A stretch of 64,000 nt of DNA, from positions 41,134 to 105,133 of the forward strand of contig JAMXFF010000005.1 of assembly GCA_025370845.1 (NCBI GenBank), in the 5' to 3' direction. The position numbers and the translations under genes are program-made. Shown here piece by piece: positions 8,063 to 17,557 of this stretch (within the stretch, counting starts at the first letter, position 1; every line of letters begins with the position of its first letter). The notes below the pieces were generated by a model. The model worked only from the letters and a program-made list of their open reading frames with translations. It was not told the origin of the DNA and made no database searches. This stretch comes from Laspinema palackyanum D2a. Lineage in GTDB: Bacteria > Cyanobacteriota > Cyanobacteriia > Cyanobacteriales > Laspinemataceae.

Positions 8063-9358
8063 TTAAATGTTTAAGCGTTGGTAAACTGTATCTAGGTGTC
8101 TTAGCTGGTATTTCGGGTCGAAACAGTCTTCGATTTCCTGCGGTGACAGTTTCTCGGTGACGGCAGCATCTTTGACGATCGCCCCATGAAAATCCCCATC
8201 GGGTTGATTCCAGGCTTGATGGGCACAGGATTGTACAACTTTATACGCCGCTTCCCGATTCATGCCTTTTTCCACTAACGCCAGCATCACACGCTGACTG
8301 AAAATCACACCGCCGTAAACGTTCATATTCCGCTTCATGTTCTCGGGATAGACTTGGAGATTTTTCACCAATTCTGAAATTTCCCTTAACATAAAGTGAG
8401 TCAAAATACAAGCATCGGGCAGAATCACTCGTTCGACAGAACTATGGGAAATATCCCGTTCATGCCAAAGGGCCACATTTTCCAAAGCAGTTCCCGCATG
8501 ACCCCGGACGATTCTCGCCATCCCAGTTAAACGTTCGGACCGAATCGGGTTACGCTTATGGGGCATGGCAGAGGAGCCTTTCTGCCCTTTGGAGAAGAAT
8601 TCCTCCACTTCCAGGACATCGCTGCGCTGGAGGTTGCGAATTTCGACGGCAAAGCGTTCGATAGAAGCTGCCAGGAGAGCCAGATGCTGCACATAATCGG
8701 CATGGCGATCGCGCGATATCACCTGAGTGGAGGCGGTATCCGGTTCCAGTCCGAGTTTCTGACAGGCAATCTCTTCAATCCGGGGTTCGATGTTGGCGTA
8801 GGTTCCCACGGCACCGGAGATTTTACCCACAGCAATTTCCGATCGCACCCGCACTAGGCGATCGCGATGGCGCAACATTTCCGCTAACCATCCAGCCAGT
8901 TTAAACCCAAAGGTAATCGGTTCGGCATGAATTCCATGCGATCGCCCGATTTGCACCGTATCCCGGTGTTGCTGCGCTTGATAGCGAATCGCTGCGATCG
9001 CCGTTTCCAATTCCGACAGCAACAGATCCAGACTCGCCACCATCTGCAATGCTAAAGCCGTGTCCAACACATCGGAACTGGTTAATCCCAAATGAATGTA
9101 CCGTCCGGCTTCCCCGACATACTCATTCACATTGGTCAAAAAGGCAATCACATCATGGCGAACTTCCGCCTCAATTTCCAGGATGCGCTTCGGGTCAAAA
9201 TTAGCCTTAGCTTTAATCTCTTCCACTGCCGAGGCGGGAATATAACCCAGTTCGGCTTGAGCGTCACAAACTGCCAGCTCGACTTCGAGCCAGGTTTTAA
9301 ATTTATAGGTCTCAGTCCACAGTGCGCCCATTTCGGGCAAGGTATAGCGCTCGATCAA
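8063..9358 (-). CDS. purB: Adenylosuccinate lyase
   Basis: The enzyme acts twice in purine synthesis: it cleaves SAICAR to AICAR plus fumarate, and adenylosuccinate to AMP plus fumarate. The 431-residue length matches the bacterial short type. The fumarase/aspartase-superfamily signature GSSAMPHKRNP is at residues 261-271, on the mobile loop that carries the catalytic serine. The conserved SHGIHAEP motif (140-147) carries the second catalytic His. The N-terminus MIERYTLPEMGALW is the usual start. It stands alone on the minus strand. This is a housekeeping gene and the call is firm. Confidence 0.97.
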   Translation of the reverse strand: MIERYTLPEMGALWTETYKFKTWLEVELAVCDAQAELGYIPASAVEEIKAKANFDPKRILEIEAEVRHDVIAFLTNVNEYVGEAGRYIHLGLTSSDVLDTALALQMVASLDLLLSELETAIAAIRYQAQQHRDTVQIGRSHGIHAEPITFGFKLAGWLAEMLRHRDRLVRVRSEIAVGKISGAVGTYANIEPRIEEIACQKLGLEPDTASTQVISRDRHADYVQHLALLAASIERFAVEIRNLQRSDVLEVEEFFSKGQKGSSAMPHKRNPIRSERLTGMARIVRGHAGTALENVALWHERDISHSSVERVILPDACILTHFMLREISELVKNLQVYPENMKRNMNVYGGVIFSQRVMLALVEKGMNREAAYKVVQSCAHQAWNQPDGDFHGAIVKDAAVTEKLSPQEIEDCFDPKYQLRHLDTVYQRLNI

Positions 9359-9600
9359 CGTCCGGCACAGAATACAACTGTCTCATTTTACCCCCTCTGT
9401 CTGCATATTCTTTCCGTAGTTCTCTCAATCTTTATTCTGGGGTATTTACGCCCTTAATTTTGGCCCCTGGAGTCCTGAAGATTAATGAGGATTCGGGGGT
9501 CTGGAGCCCATTTTATCCCGGGCTGCGATCGCCTGCCGGTTAATTGTGCAGGGGGTCCGAGACTCTCATTTCCTTGACCCCCATCTTTCCATTCAAGAGG

Positions 9601-9807
9601 TCAGACTCCCTCGGTTGGGGCCTGGTGATGTCCGTGGGGTGACGGGACGCGATCGCCCAGCAGAATCATCCGCGCCAGATAAAAGTCCCGAGACACATTC
9701 ACAAAGGTCAGCCAGCCGTTCGCCACGAAGCGGAATAGCTTGATTTTCATCAACCTGGCCTCTAAGCGATGGAAGTCAGAACCTAAATTCCTTTGTACTC
9801 GACTCAT
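9601..9807 (-). CDS. Small hypothetical protein (68 residues)
   Basis: An ATG at 9807 gives 68 residues; a GTG at 9834 would add nine. The sequence is aromatic and basic ('KLFRFVANGWLTFVNVSRDF') and has a protein-like composition, unlike shadow frames. I do not recognise a family. The wider region 9360-10188 otherwise holds nothing I can identify. Confidence 0.35.
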   Translation of the reverse strand: MSRVQRNLGSDFHRLEARLMKIKLFRFVANGWLTFVNVSRDFYLARMILLGDRVPSPHGHHQAPTEGV

Positions 9808-10188
9808 AGCCGTTGGCTTTACTCTAAAAGCCACTGAATTCTTCTGTTTTTATTTTATCACTCAAATTAGAGAAATTTAACATGATGTTTTATGAACCCT
9901 ATCCAGAAAAACCTCAATTTTCTCCGTAGTTTTACTGGATTTTTCCCGAGTTCATTCCCCTCGGTTTTGCCCTTGATGAAATATGAGCAATTTCTCCCGA
10001 AATCTGCTCCTCATGACCCCCTAAATTCGCCTCTTTCTACCCGCTTCTTCTCCCCACTCAAAACCTGACCCAAAGGGACGCACCCTGATCTCCCCCTCGC
10101 TCCCTCAATCCCCGGAGCGATTGCAACTATACTTCTGCAATCCCGGCAACGCTAACTCCAAGAAGGGGTTAGGCGATCGCCTGGTTTA

Positions 10189-10599
10189 TTAATAGGTGAA
10201 ACTGTTGATTTGTTGCTCTCCATCAAAAATAACGAATAACACCACCGTATCCTGTTCAAACCGAGTCGTTAACAGCACCACGTCTTGCTCCTCACCCGGA
10301 ACCATCTCCGTCGAAACAATTTCTTGAAAATCCCCCGATTTATCCACTAAATCTTGCCAAGTTGTTTCCAAAGTTGCGGTGGTAATATTTTCCCGAGCCA
10401 CAGTATCGTATTTCTGCAAAGCTTGGTTAAACTCTCCATCGGCGAGTAAAGAGACAAATTCTTCCGCTTGGGAGACCATTGGAGTGGCTTGAGCAATCGT
10501 TTCAACCCCCTGGAGGGGTTGGAAACTTTGAGCTTGAGCCGGTAAAGTATCAATGACCGCAACGGTGGCTAGTAAAACCAGAGAAAGAATCGTTTTCAT
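10189..10599 (-). CDS. Secreted DUF3887-like protein
   Basis: This 136-residue protein has an N-terminal signal peptide (MKTILSLVLLATVAVIDTLPAQAQ). The remaining single domain (about residues 40-136) reads 'AEEFVSLLADGEFNQALQKY' and ends with beta strands 'VVLLTTRFEQDTVVLFVIF'. This fits DUF3887, a small NTF2-like fold usually found secreted or attached to hydrolases. Here it stands alone. It lies 39 bases downstream of the YifB-type ATPase gene on the same strand and may be co-transcribed. Confidence 0.7.
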   Translation of the reverse strand: MKTILSLVLLATVAVIDTLPAQAQSFQPLQGVETIAQATPMVSQAEEFVSLLADGEFNQALQKYDTVARENITTATLETTWQDLVDKSGDFQEIVSTEMVPGEEQDVVLLTTRFEQDTVVLFVIFDGEQQINSFTY

Positions 10600-10637
10600 G
10601 AGAGTTAGCTCCTTAAATAGCCAATAAAAAATGCTAT

Positions 10638-12197
10638 TTACTGCATTCTATCAATGGTTCTATATTGAATGGCTTCTGCCACATGGGAGATATTAATGGG
10701 GTCATCCCCAGCGAGGTCCGCAATGGTACGGGCTACCTTTAAAATGCGATCGGTTGCCCTTGCCGAGAGTCCCAGTTTGCGAATCGCCCCTTCTAGGAGA
10801 TTGCGGGTGGCGTCATCCAGAGGACACCATTTGCGGAGTTGGGCGGTTTGCATTTCGGCATTGCAGCGAATATTGGGTTCGGCTTTAAATCGTTCTCGGG
10901 CGCGATCGCGCGCCGCCTGAACCCGCTTTCTGACAGGTTCCGATGGCTCTCCCGTGGTTTGACGAGTAATTTCTTCGGGTTTTAAGCGATTCACCGCCAC
11001 TTGCAAGTCAATCCGATCCATCAGGGGTCCTGAAAGTTTCGCCCAATATTGTTCGCGGTGACGGGGGGAACAGGTACAGGGTTGAATTGGGTCACCAAAG
11101 TAGCCACAGGGACAAGGATTGGTACTGGCAACTAAGGTAAATTGGGCGGGGAACTCCACACTTTGTTTCGTGCGAGAAATGGTGACACGCCCATCTTCTA
11201 AAGGTTGGCGCAAGAACTCTAGCACATCCCGCTTAAATTCTGTGAGTTCATCTAAGAATAAGATGCCTCGGTGCGCGAGGGAAATTTCTCCCGGTTTGGG
11301 ATAGCTGCCACCGCCGACGAGAGAGGGACCGGAGGCGGAGTGATGGGGACTGCGAAACGGGCGATCGCCAATTAACGCGCCGCGATTTTTCAGTAACCCC
11401 ACCACGGAATAAATTTGGGTAACTTCTAAGGCTTCTTCAAAACTCAGAGGGGGTAAAATACCGGGTAACCGTTTAGCCAGCATGGTTTTTCCGCTACCTG
11501 GGGGACCGACAAAGATTAAATTATGTCCTCCGGCAGCCGCAATTTCTAAGGCGCGGCGTCCATGAGCTTGACCCTTGACATCTTGCAAGTCTAAACCCCC
11601 GAAGGGATGGGGTGCAAAGGGGACATTGCCATCGAGTTGGGTGGGTTGGTACTGACTGGGGTTATTCAGTAAGGCGATCGCATCGCACAAATGTCCACAT
11701 CCATAAACTTGTAAGCCTTTCACCACAGCCGCTTCCCCCACATTCCCTTCCGGGACGACTAAGGCAGTAATGCCCATTTCTTGGGCAGCAGCAGCAATGG
11801 GGAGAACTCCAGCAACGGGACGTAAGGTGCCATCGAGGGAGAGTTCCCCGAGGAAGAGAAAATCTCCGAGGAGTTGGGCACTGACTTGTTCTGAGGCGGC
11901 GAGAATCCCGATGGCGATCGGTAAGTCAAAACAGGGACCTTCTTTGCGTAAATCTGCCGGAGTCAAGTTAATCACAATCCGACGCAAGGGGAAGGCGTAA
12001 CTGGAATTTTTCAGGGCCGCTTTCACCCGTTCCTTAGATTCTTGCACGGCGGTATCGGGCAATCCCACCACGACAATTCCCGGCATTCCGCCGGAGACAT
12101 CGATTTCGACTCCGACCTTGACCGCATTAATCCCAACTAACGATGCACTCCAAACTGTAGCAAGCACGGCTGATACCCTGATGACTGCTGGAAGCAT
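10638..12197 (-). CDS. YifB/ComM-family Mg-chelatase-like AAA+ ATPase
   Basis: This 519-residue protein has an N-terminal Lon-like fold (about residues 12-180). A Mg-chelatase-type AAA+ domain follows, with Walker A GPPGSGKT at 231-238, Walker B ILFLDEL near 320 and the STNPCPCGYFGD segment. The last domain is the helical Mg-chelatase C-terminal domain. In Proteobacteria the homologue ComM is a helicase that promotes branch migration during natural transformation; many cyanobacteria are transformable, so a similar role is plausible. The family usually starts at ML(A/T)xVWSASLVG, so the GTG at 12167 (residue 11) may be the true start rather than the ATG at 12197. Confidence 0.9.
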   Translation of the reverse strand: MLPAVIRVSAVLATVWSASLVGINAVKVGVEIDVSGGMPGIVVVGLPDTAVQESKERVKAALKNSSYAFPLRRIVINLTPADLRKEGPCFDLPIAIGILAASEQVSAQLLGDFLFLGELSLDGTLRPVAGVLPIAAAAQEMGITALVVPEGNVGEAAVVKGLQVYGCGHLCDAIALLNNPSQYQPTQLDGNVPFAPHPFGGLDLQDVKGQAHGRRALEIAAAGGHNLIFVGPPGSGKTMLAKRLPGILPPLSFEEALEVTQIYSVVGLLKNRGALIGDRPFRSPHHSASGPSLVGGGSYPKPGEISLAHRGILFLDELTEFKRDVLEFLRQPLEDGRVTISRTKQSVEFPAQFTLVASTNPCPCGYFGDPIQPCTCSPRHREQYWAKLSGPLMDRIDLQVAVNRLKPEEITRQTTGEPSEPVRKRVQAARDRARERFKAEPNIRCNAEMQTAQLRKWCPLDDATRNLLEGAIRKLGLSARATDRILKVARTIADLAGDDPINISHVAEAIQYRTIDRMQ

Positions 12198-12881
12198 TAT
12201 AAGAAAGGCGGGTTAAAAAGGGAATAGGGGGGGAATACTCAGAGTGGGTCGAATCCCAAAACCGGTTGTTGCCCCTTTACAAAAACTTTAACCCTGGGCA
12301 TTTGACGTTTCTCTCGCTGAAAAGTTAGGATAAATCTATCTGAAGGTAGAGGACAAGCTTATGAGGTTTTGTTAATGACGGCCAAAAACCCTCGGGATAG
12401 AACGATGGGTCCTAAGCAACGAGAGTTTCTGAACCACCGAGATTGCAGACATCAGCGAGTGTAACCACCACTCCTGGTTTTAGAGGCATCAATCCCAGAT
12501 TCATACCTCCCACTAGAGTACCCAATACAATCTATGACTTCAGCCGTTGAGAGACTTACCCACTCAATCTGCCCGAATCCTGAGAGACAGCAGGATGCAG
12601 CATTTTGGCAGCAATGGATTTGTTATCAAGATGAGCTTTATCGCGACTGCCTCCAGTATCTCCGAAACCCCACGGAGGCAGAGGACCTGCTTTCTCAGGC
12701 AATGCTCAAAGCGTGGAAACAGGTAACAACCCGTGCAACTGCCATTCAAAACTTCAGGGCCTGGGTCAAACAACTTACGAAAAATCTGTGCCTCGATCGC
12801 CTTCGCCAGAGAAAGAAAATAGCGGTTCAGGATATCGAGGCGATCGCCCCGCAAGGGGAATGGGCTAACCAAGGACAAAAC

Positions 12882-12912
12882 CCTGTTCACGATGCATAGC
12901 ATCGTGAACAGG
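12882..12912. repeat. Perfect 14-bp palindrome containing the amber codon
   Basis: The arms CCTGTTCACGATGC (12882-12895) and GCATCGTGAACAGG (12899-12912) are separated by ATA. The structure lies in the linker between sigma regions 2 and 4 and adds about six codons including TAG. Confidence 0.9.
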
Positions 12913-13372
12913 AAAATTTTTTTGAAAATGCCATAGAGGGCCTACCCCCCAAATTACGGGAAACCTTTGTTCTCTACTATCAGAACGACGAATCCTATCA
13001 AGCCATCCTCGAACCCCTACAGATTTCTTACTCAACTGCCCGCAAACGGATTTCCGATGCCCGGAAAATTTTGCGTCACCAGTGGAATGATTATTTCGGA
13101 GCGAAAGAAAATCCCAGTCTCGGGAGTCTCAATCCAAGTCCACCGCCGCAAAAGACGCCGCCCACCCCCATTCAATCCGAACCCGCACCCCCGGTTCACC
13201 AGCCCCCTCCATCCGTAAATGGGCCCAGGGAGCAACCTCCGCCGATTTTAGCAGAAGTTGAGGGAGCAGACAATATCTCCAGTCCACCCTTATCGGTCAC
13301 CGCAGGGCAAGGGGCAGTTCCTCAAATTCCCTTAAAACTTACCCATGATTTAAGATCCCAGTCTAAATGTAA

Positions 13373-13436
13373 GGTTGATTCACGAATCAACCCTACAGAA
13401 AGCGGGTTTAAATGGAGAGTTGATTCGCGAATCAAC
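13373..13436. repeat. Two family E palindromes inside the sigma-factor frame
   Basis: GGTTGATTCACGAATCAACC (13373-13392) and GTTGATTCGCGAATCAAC (13419-13436) are translated in frame as VDSRINPT each time. Related copies are at 13601-13635 (also in frame) and 14132-14167 (intergenic). Confidence 0.8.
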
Positions 13437-13600
13437 CCGACAGATTTAGGATTGATGGGTAAGTCCTGTTCCTTAGTTTTACCCGATGCGATCGGTCCTG
13501 ATTCCACAAAGGGAGGAGGACTACAGTATAAACTTCTCACCCAAATTCACCCTAACCCAGTTTTACCCATTAGATTCAGTTTCACAACGGTACCCGTCCT

Positions 13601-13635
13601 AAATGTAGGGGCGATTCGCGAATCGCCTCTCCATT
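13601..13635. repeat. Family E palindrome with ATGTAGGG/CCATTT flanks
   Basis: The core GGCGATTCGCGAATCGCC is flanked by AAATGTAGG and CTCCATTT. It lies in frame in the sigma-factor tail. Confidence 0.8.
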
Positions 13636-13858
13636 TAGGGTCGATTTTCCACCTCGGCGTAAGTCCGGTGAGTCAGCCCGAGATAAATTATCACACCTTA
13701 ACTCGCTCTCTCCTAAACTCCTTCCAAAAACGGTTTGAACTGTTGTGGCGAGTCTGGATGGATAGTGGGGGCTATTGCCATTTGTATCGGGATTAAACCG
13801 GGAATTATAGCGTTCCCCATCGTTACGGAACCCCAAAAAATAAAACCTCCAAAGCGTT

Positions 13859-13918
13859 CGTAGTGACTCCTTCAGGAGTCATCTTTCAAGAACCCCCTGA
13901 AGGGGTTACTACAAACGT
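13859..13918. repeat. Dispersed repeat related to family A
   Basis: GTAGTGACTCCTTCAGGAGT and CCCCTGAAGGGGTTACTACA form two linked small hairpins whose outer ends CGTAGT/ACTACAAACG are complementary. The region 13797-14366 contains only this element, a family E palindrome and no gene. Confidence 0.65.
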
Positions 13919-14131
13919 TTGAGTGATTTATATTTTGCAATCCCCTTATTCCCGTACATCTTCCTCGCACGGCTTTAAATATCTGCTCCGCATAATTACC
14001 GGAAGCCCTATAACTGCGATTTTTACAGGATAAAACATCGCAAATTTTGCCATACATAAAAATAAAAAACAGGGCAAATCTTCAACCTAGCTGCCTAGCT
14101 ATGACTTACACAATCTCTACCATTAACCCCC

Positions 14132-14167
14132 AAATGTAGAGGCGAATCGCGAATCGCCTCTACATTT
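14132..14167. repeat. Family E palindrome, intergenic copy
   Basis: This is a 36-bp near-perfect palindrome, AAATGTAGAGGCGAATCGCG followed by its complement-like half ending CTCTACATTT. Confidence 0.85.
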
Positions 14168-14399
14168 AAGATAGATTCTCAAAATTTCCGTAAGTCCTGA
14201 GAGAATTGACTCATTTCATCTCCTTCATCTATTTACAAAAATTTGCTCACAGTTAGCCTACCTAAAACGTCTATCTAAACGAAGGGTAGAACAGTGACCC
14301 CAGGGTTAAGCTCTGAAGGGAACCAAGTTTTTACCTGACAGGTGCATCTTTCTGCACCTCAGCCCATTGACTACAAAAATCTCTAACTCCCTCGAAATT

Positions 14400-16616
14400 A
14401 TGGCCCTGCCTAACTTTAACGAAAATACCTATCTCCAACAAAACGCTGACGTGGCCCGCGCCGTGGCGAATGGCTCATTTACCAGTGGGTTACATCATTG
14501 GACAACATTTGGATTTAAGGAAGGCAGAACGCCGCAAATTGCGTTTTCAGAGAACTTTTATCGGGACTATTACCCTGATGTAGCCAATGCCATTACTAAT
14601 GGTGGATTCTCCAGCGGATTGGAGCATTATGCCCGGTTTGGTGCGGCGGAAGGTCGAGCATCCGTTGCCAGTGATACTCGCCCCGGTTCTCAGTTGCAAG
14701 AGATTATCGATCGCGGATTTGTAAGGGTTGCGGTTAACGAGGATGCGATCGGATTTAGCCAACGGGAAGCCGATGGTTCTTTTAGCGGGATGGGGGTTGA
14801 TTTTAGTCGGGCGATCGCCACTGCCTTATTCGGGGACCCAGAGGCGGTTCAGTATGTGGTAGTAGCCCCTGGACAAGAATTTACTCGGGTTGCCAATGGT
14901 GCCGTAGATATCGCTGCCACCTTGCCGACTCATAGTCTCCTGCGCGATGCCACCTTGGGAGTGGACTATTCCCCCACAGTTTTCTTCGATACTCAAGGGG
15001 TAATGGTGCGGGGGAACAGTGGGATTAATTCCATTGAGCAGTTGCAAGGAATCACCATCGGGGTGTTAGAAGGAACGCGGTCCCGGCAAAACTTACAAGA
15101 TGCCGCCAGTCGTGCGGGAATTACCCTCAATTTTCAAATTTACCCCTCTCAAGATGCCCTATTTGCCGCCTATGATGCAGGGCGATTGGGTGCGGTTTCC
15201 ATCAATCGTGGAGTTCTCAGCAATCGAATTCCGACCCTATCCAATCCGGGGAATCATGTCATCCTGGAAGAGAATCTGGGGAAAGAACCGTTAGGACTCA
15301 TCGTGCCAGAAAACGAGTCCGAATGGGCGGATGTAGTGCGCTGGGCCGTCAACGCTCCCATTCAAGCCGAATTTTTCGGCATCAACTCCCAGAACGTCAA
15401 TGAATTTCTGGATGGAAATAGCGACATCAAACGCTTTTTGGGAGTGGAAGGAAATTTAGGAGCATCCCTGGGAGTCTCCGATGACTTCGCCCTGAAAATT
15501 ATCCAACAAATCGGCAACTACGAAGAAATTTACAATCGCAACTTTGATGAAACTGCGCTACCCCGCAATCTCAACGAACTGATGTTTGTGGAGCCAGGGG
15601 GACTGGTTTATTATCCCCCGTTTAGCGGTAGCGACAGAGTGACTGTTCCCTTAATTGATAACAATGACCGCAATGTTTTGCAGGAAGTCTTAGACCGAGG
15701 TTTCGTGCGCGTCGGGGTCAGAAATGATGCCCAAGGATTGGGTTTTGCTGATGAAAACGGGAACTTAAGCGGTTTTGATGTGGATTTGGGGCGGGCATTG
15801 GCGGCTTCTCTATTTGGCGACCCCAATGCTGTAGAATTCGTGATTCAGACATCCGGTGCCCAGCGCTTTAGTGATGTTGCCAATGGCATTGTGGATGTCA
15901 CCAGTCGGAATGCCACCCACAACCTAAGACGGGATGCACTTTTGGGCGTAGATTTTGCCCCGATTAATACTTACGACGCTCAATTTGTATTCACTCCAAC
16001 TGCCAGCAGGATTACCAGTTTGGAACAGCTTGCTGGAGGTCGAATTGGGGTCAGTGCCGGGACGACTTCTGAAACTCGATTGCGAGAAAAATTGAGTGCG
16101 GCAGGCATTAATGCGGAAGTCGTAGCTTTGGATAACTTTCAGACCATCTTCCAGCAGTATATCAATGGTGAACTGGATGCCATTACCGGAGATGGGAGTC
16201 TGATTGTCTCCAGTCTTCTGACCTTACCCCCAGAGCAAAGAGACCAACATCAGCCGTTTCCGGAAGTCTTAGGTGAGGAACCTTTAGCAATGGTGGTGGA
16301 CGAGAATCAATCCCAGTGGAAAAATGTGGTTTCTGGTGTTACTTATGCAGTTTACGAAGCGTTAGAACTGGGTTTAACGTCAGAAAATGTGGCTGAAGCC
16401 CTCAATAGTTCAGATCCAGTTGTCCGTCGCTTTTTGGGAGTGGAAGGAAATGTGGGAGAAAGTTTGGGTTTGGGGAACGATTTCGCACTGAATGCTATTT
16501 CGGCTATTGGAAACGTGATTGAAATGACTAACCGAAACTTTCCAGGGATTTCTCTCGATCCTAGTTCGGTTCCTTATACAGAGGGGGGTTTCCTATTCTC
16601 CATTCCCTTTGCTTAA
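14400..16616 (+). CDS. Tandem solute-binding (SBP family 3) fusion protein with N-terminal NPDVA-type repeats
   Basis: This 738-residue protein is predicted from ATG at 14400; a TTG at 14367 would add 11 residues. Residues about 5-85 hold two copies of a 38-residue repeat (YLQQNADVARAVANGSFTSG; YRDYYPDVANAITNGGFSSG), each ending FGxxEGR. Such repeats occur in many secreted cyanobacterial proteins. Two homologous periplasmic-binding-protein domains follow (about residues 95-400 and 425-735). Both begin 'LDRGFVRVGV' or similar and both contain '(V/I)(E/S)RFLGVEGN'-like ends. They resemble the AapJ/polar amino-acid-binding family. No signal peptide or lipobox is visible, and no ABC permease is nearby, so it is unlikely to be an ordinary transporter subunit. 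It may act as an extracellular amino-acid-binding or sensing protein exported without a Sec signal. Confidence 0.8.
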   Translation: MALPNFNENTYLQQNADVARAVANGSFTSGLHHWTTFGFKEGRTPQIAFSENFYRDYYPDVANAITNGGFSSGLEHYARFGAAEGRASVASDTRPGSQLQEIIDRGFVRVAVNEDAIGFSQREADGSFSGMGVDFSRAIATALFGDPEAVQYVVVAPGQEFTRVANGAVDIAATLPTHSLLRDATLGVDYSPTVFFDTQGVMVRGNSGINSIEQLQGITIGVLEGTRSRQNLQDAASRAGITLNFQIYPSQDALFAAYDAGRLGAVSINRGVLSNRIPTLSNPGNHVILEENLGKEPLGLIVPENESEWADVVRWAVNAPIQAEFFGINSQNVNEFLDGNSDIKRFLGVEGNLGASLGVSDDFALKIIQQIGNYEEIYNRNFDETALPRNLNELMFVEPGGLVYYPPFSGSDRVTVPLIDNNDRNVLQEVLDRGFVRVGVRNDAQGLGFADENGNLSGFDVDLGRALAASLFGDPNAVEFVIQTSGAQRFSDVANGIVDVTSRNATHNLRRDALLGVDFAPINTYDAQFVFTPTASRITSLEQLAGGRIGVSAGTTSETRLREKLSAAGINAEVVALDNFQTIFQQYINGELDAITGDGSLIVSSLLTLPPEQRDQHQPFPEVLGEEPLAMVVDENQSQWKNVVSGVTYAVYEALELGLTSENVAEALNSSDPVVRRFLGVEGNVGESLGLGNDFALNAISAIGNVIEMTNRNFPGISLDPSSVPYTEGGFLFSIPFA

Positions 16617-16655
16617 TTGGTCTGAGTTGGGGCGAGACATGAATCGCCCTTCTAT

Positions 16656-16801
16656 CTTCCTTGAAATTGAGCAGACTTTGAAACACTAGAGAGTGCGATC
16701 GCCTCTCATCTTGAATCAAAACCATTTTCACTAGAGTGCGATCGCTCCTTTGCCCCTCCATCCTTCTGGAAATTGACCAGACTTTGAAAGCCTCAAAAAG
16801 T
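16656..16801. repeat. Imperfect direct repeat upstream of the NRPS locus
   Basis: CTTCCTTGAAATTGAGCAGA (about 16658) and CTTCTGGAAATTGACCAGAC (about 16763) are direct repeats, each followed by CTTTGAAA and each with a GCGATCGC site close by. This spacer is the only upstream region of the NRPS genes and should hold their promoter, but I see no clear promoter motif. Confidence 0.5.
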
Positions 16802-17557
16802 ATGCCAGTCCTGAATGATACCATCGCTTCCATGAAACCCGAAACACCAGCATCCTTTCATCCCCTCTCGTTGGGTCAGCACGCTTTATGGTTTCTCTAC
16901 CAGATGGCATCAGAAAGCGTGGCATATAATACTTTTAATACAGCGCTCATTTACTCGAAATTAGATATTAAAGCTTGGCGTCGTGCGTGGAAAAAGATTG
17001 TAAGTCGTCATCCGATTCTCCGAACTACTTATACGATAAACCAAGGACAACCATTTCAAATTATTCACCAGCAAATAAAACTTCCAGCACAAGAAATAGA
17101 TGCTTCTCAGTGGGCTGAAGATGAATTAATAGAGAAAATTTTATTAGAAACCGACCGTATCTTCAATTTAGAAAAAGAACCAGCATGGCGCGTCACCTTA
17201 TTTACACGCTCTAAACAAGAACACATTTTATTGGTGACCATGCACCACATTGCCACCGATTTGTGGTCTTATGATTTACTCTTTACTGAACTGCAACTCT
17301 GGTATGCTGCGGGAACGGAACAACTTAGCCCTCAGCAGGTAGAGGATTCTCTTCCTAAAAATCTGCCCTATACCGACTTTGTAAATTGGCAATCAGAAAT
17401 GCTATCGAGTCCAAAGGTAGAAAAACATTGGGAATACTGGCAAAAGCAACTATCGGGTGAGTTGCCTATCCTGAATGTACCCACAGACCGCCCCAGACCG
17501 CCGATACAGAGCTTTCGGGGAGGAACCCATGTTTTTCAGCTAGATGAAAAATTAATT
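16802..17557 (+). pseudogene. NRPS module 1, fragment 1: condensation domain N-lobe, cut by an IS
   Basis: This is the first of three in-frame fragments of one synthetase (condensation-adenylation-carrier, about 1091 residues if the IS and one duplicated AATT are removed). It starts at MPVLNDTIASMKPETPASFH and contains condensation motif C1-like 'PLSLGQHALWFLYQM' and the active-site motif MHHIATDLWS (HHxxxD kept; the usual DG is DL). It is interrupted after 'FQLDEKLI' by an IS at 17558. The frame continues on the far side of the IS. As it now stands the frame runs a few codons into the IS and stops at about 17569. Confidence 0.9.

Larger units (their letters stand above)
12534..13796 (+). pseudogene. 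Sigma-70 family RNA polymerase sigma factor split by an in-frame amber codon
   Basis: Residues 1-121 (12534-12896) cover sigma region 2: 'LRNPTEAEDLLSQAMLKAWK' and 'RAWVKQLTKNLCLDRLRQRKK'. A TAG at 12897-12899 stops translation. In the same frame directly afterwards comes sigma region 4: 'EGLPPKLRETFVLYY', then 'SYQAILEPLQISYSTARKRI'. The TAG sits at the tip of a perfect 14-bp palindrome (12882-12912). Past region 4 is a long proline-rich, unstructured tail of about 250 residues. Parts of that tail are encoded by dispersed palindromes (VDSRINPT twice, AIRESPLHLG once). Without the stop the protein would have 420 residues. It resembles extracytoplasmic-type sigma factors with a C-terminal extension. 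It is either a pseudogene, a stop-codon read-through gene or carries an assembly artefact. Confidence 0.75.

Noticed and set aside
12366..12480. Possible short peptide gene upstream of the sigma factor (29 residues from an ATG in this spacer)
   Set aside because: There is no ribosome-binding site and no recognisable sequence.
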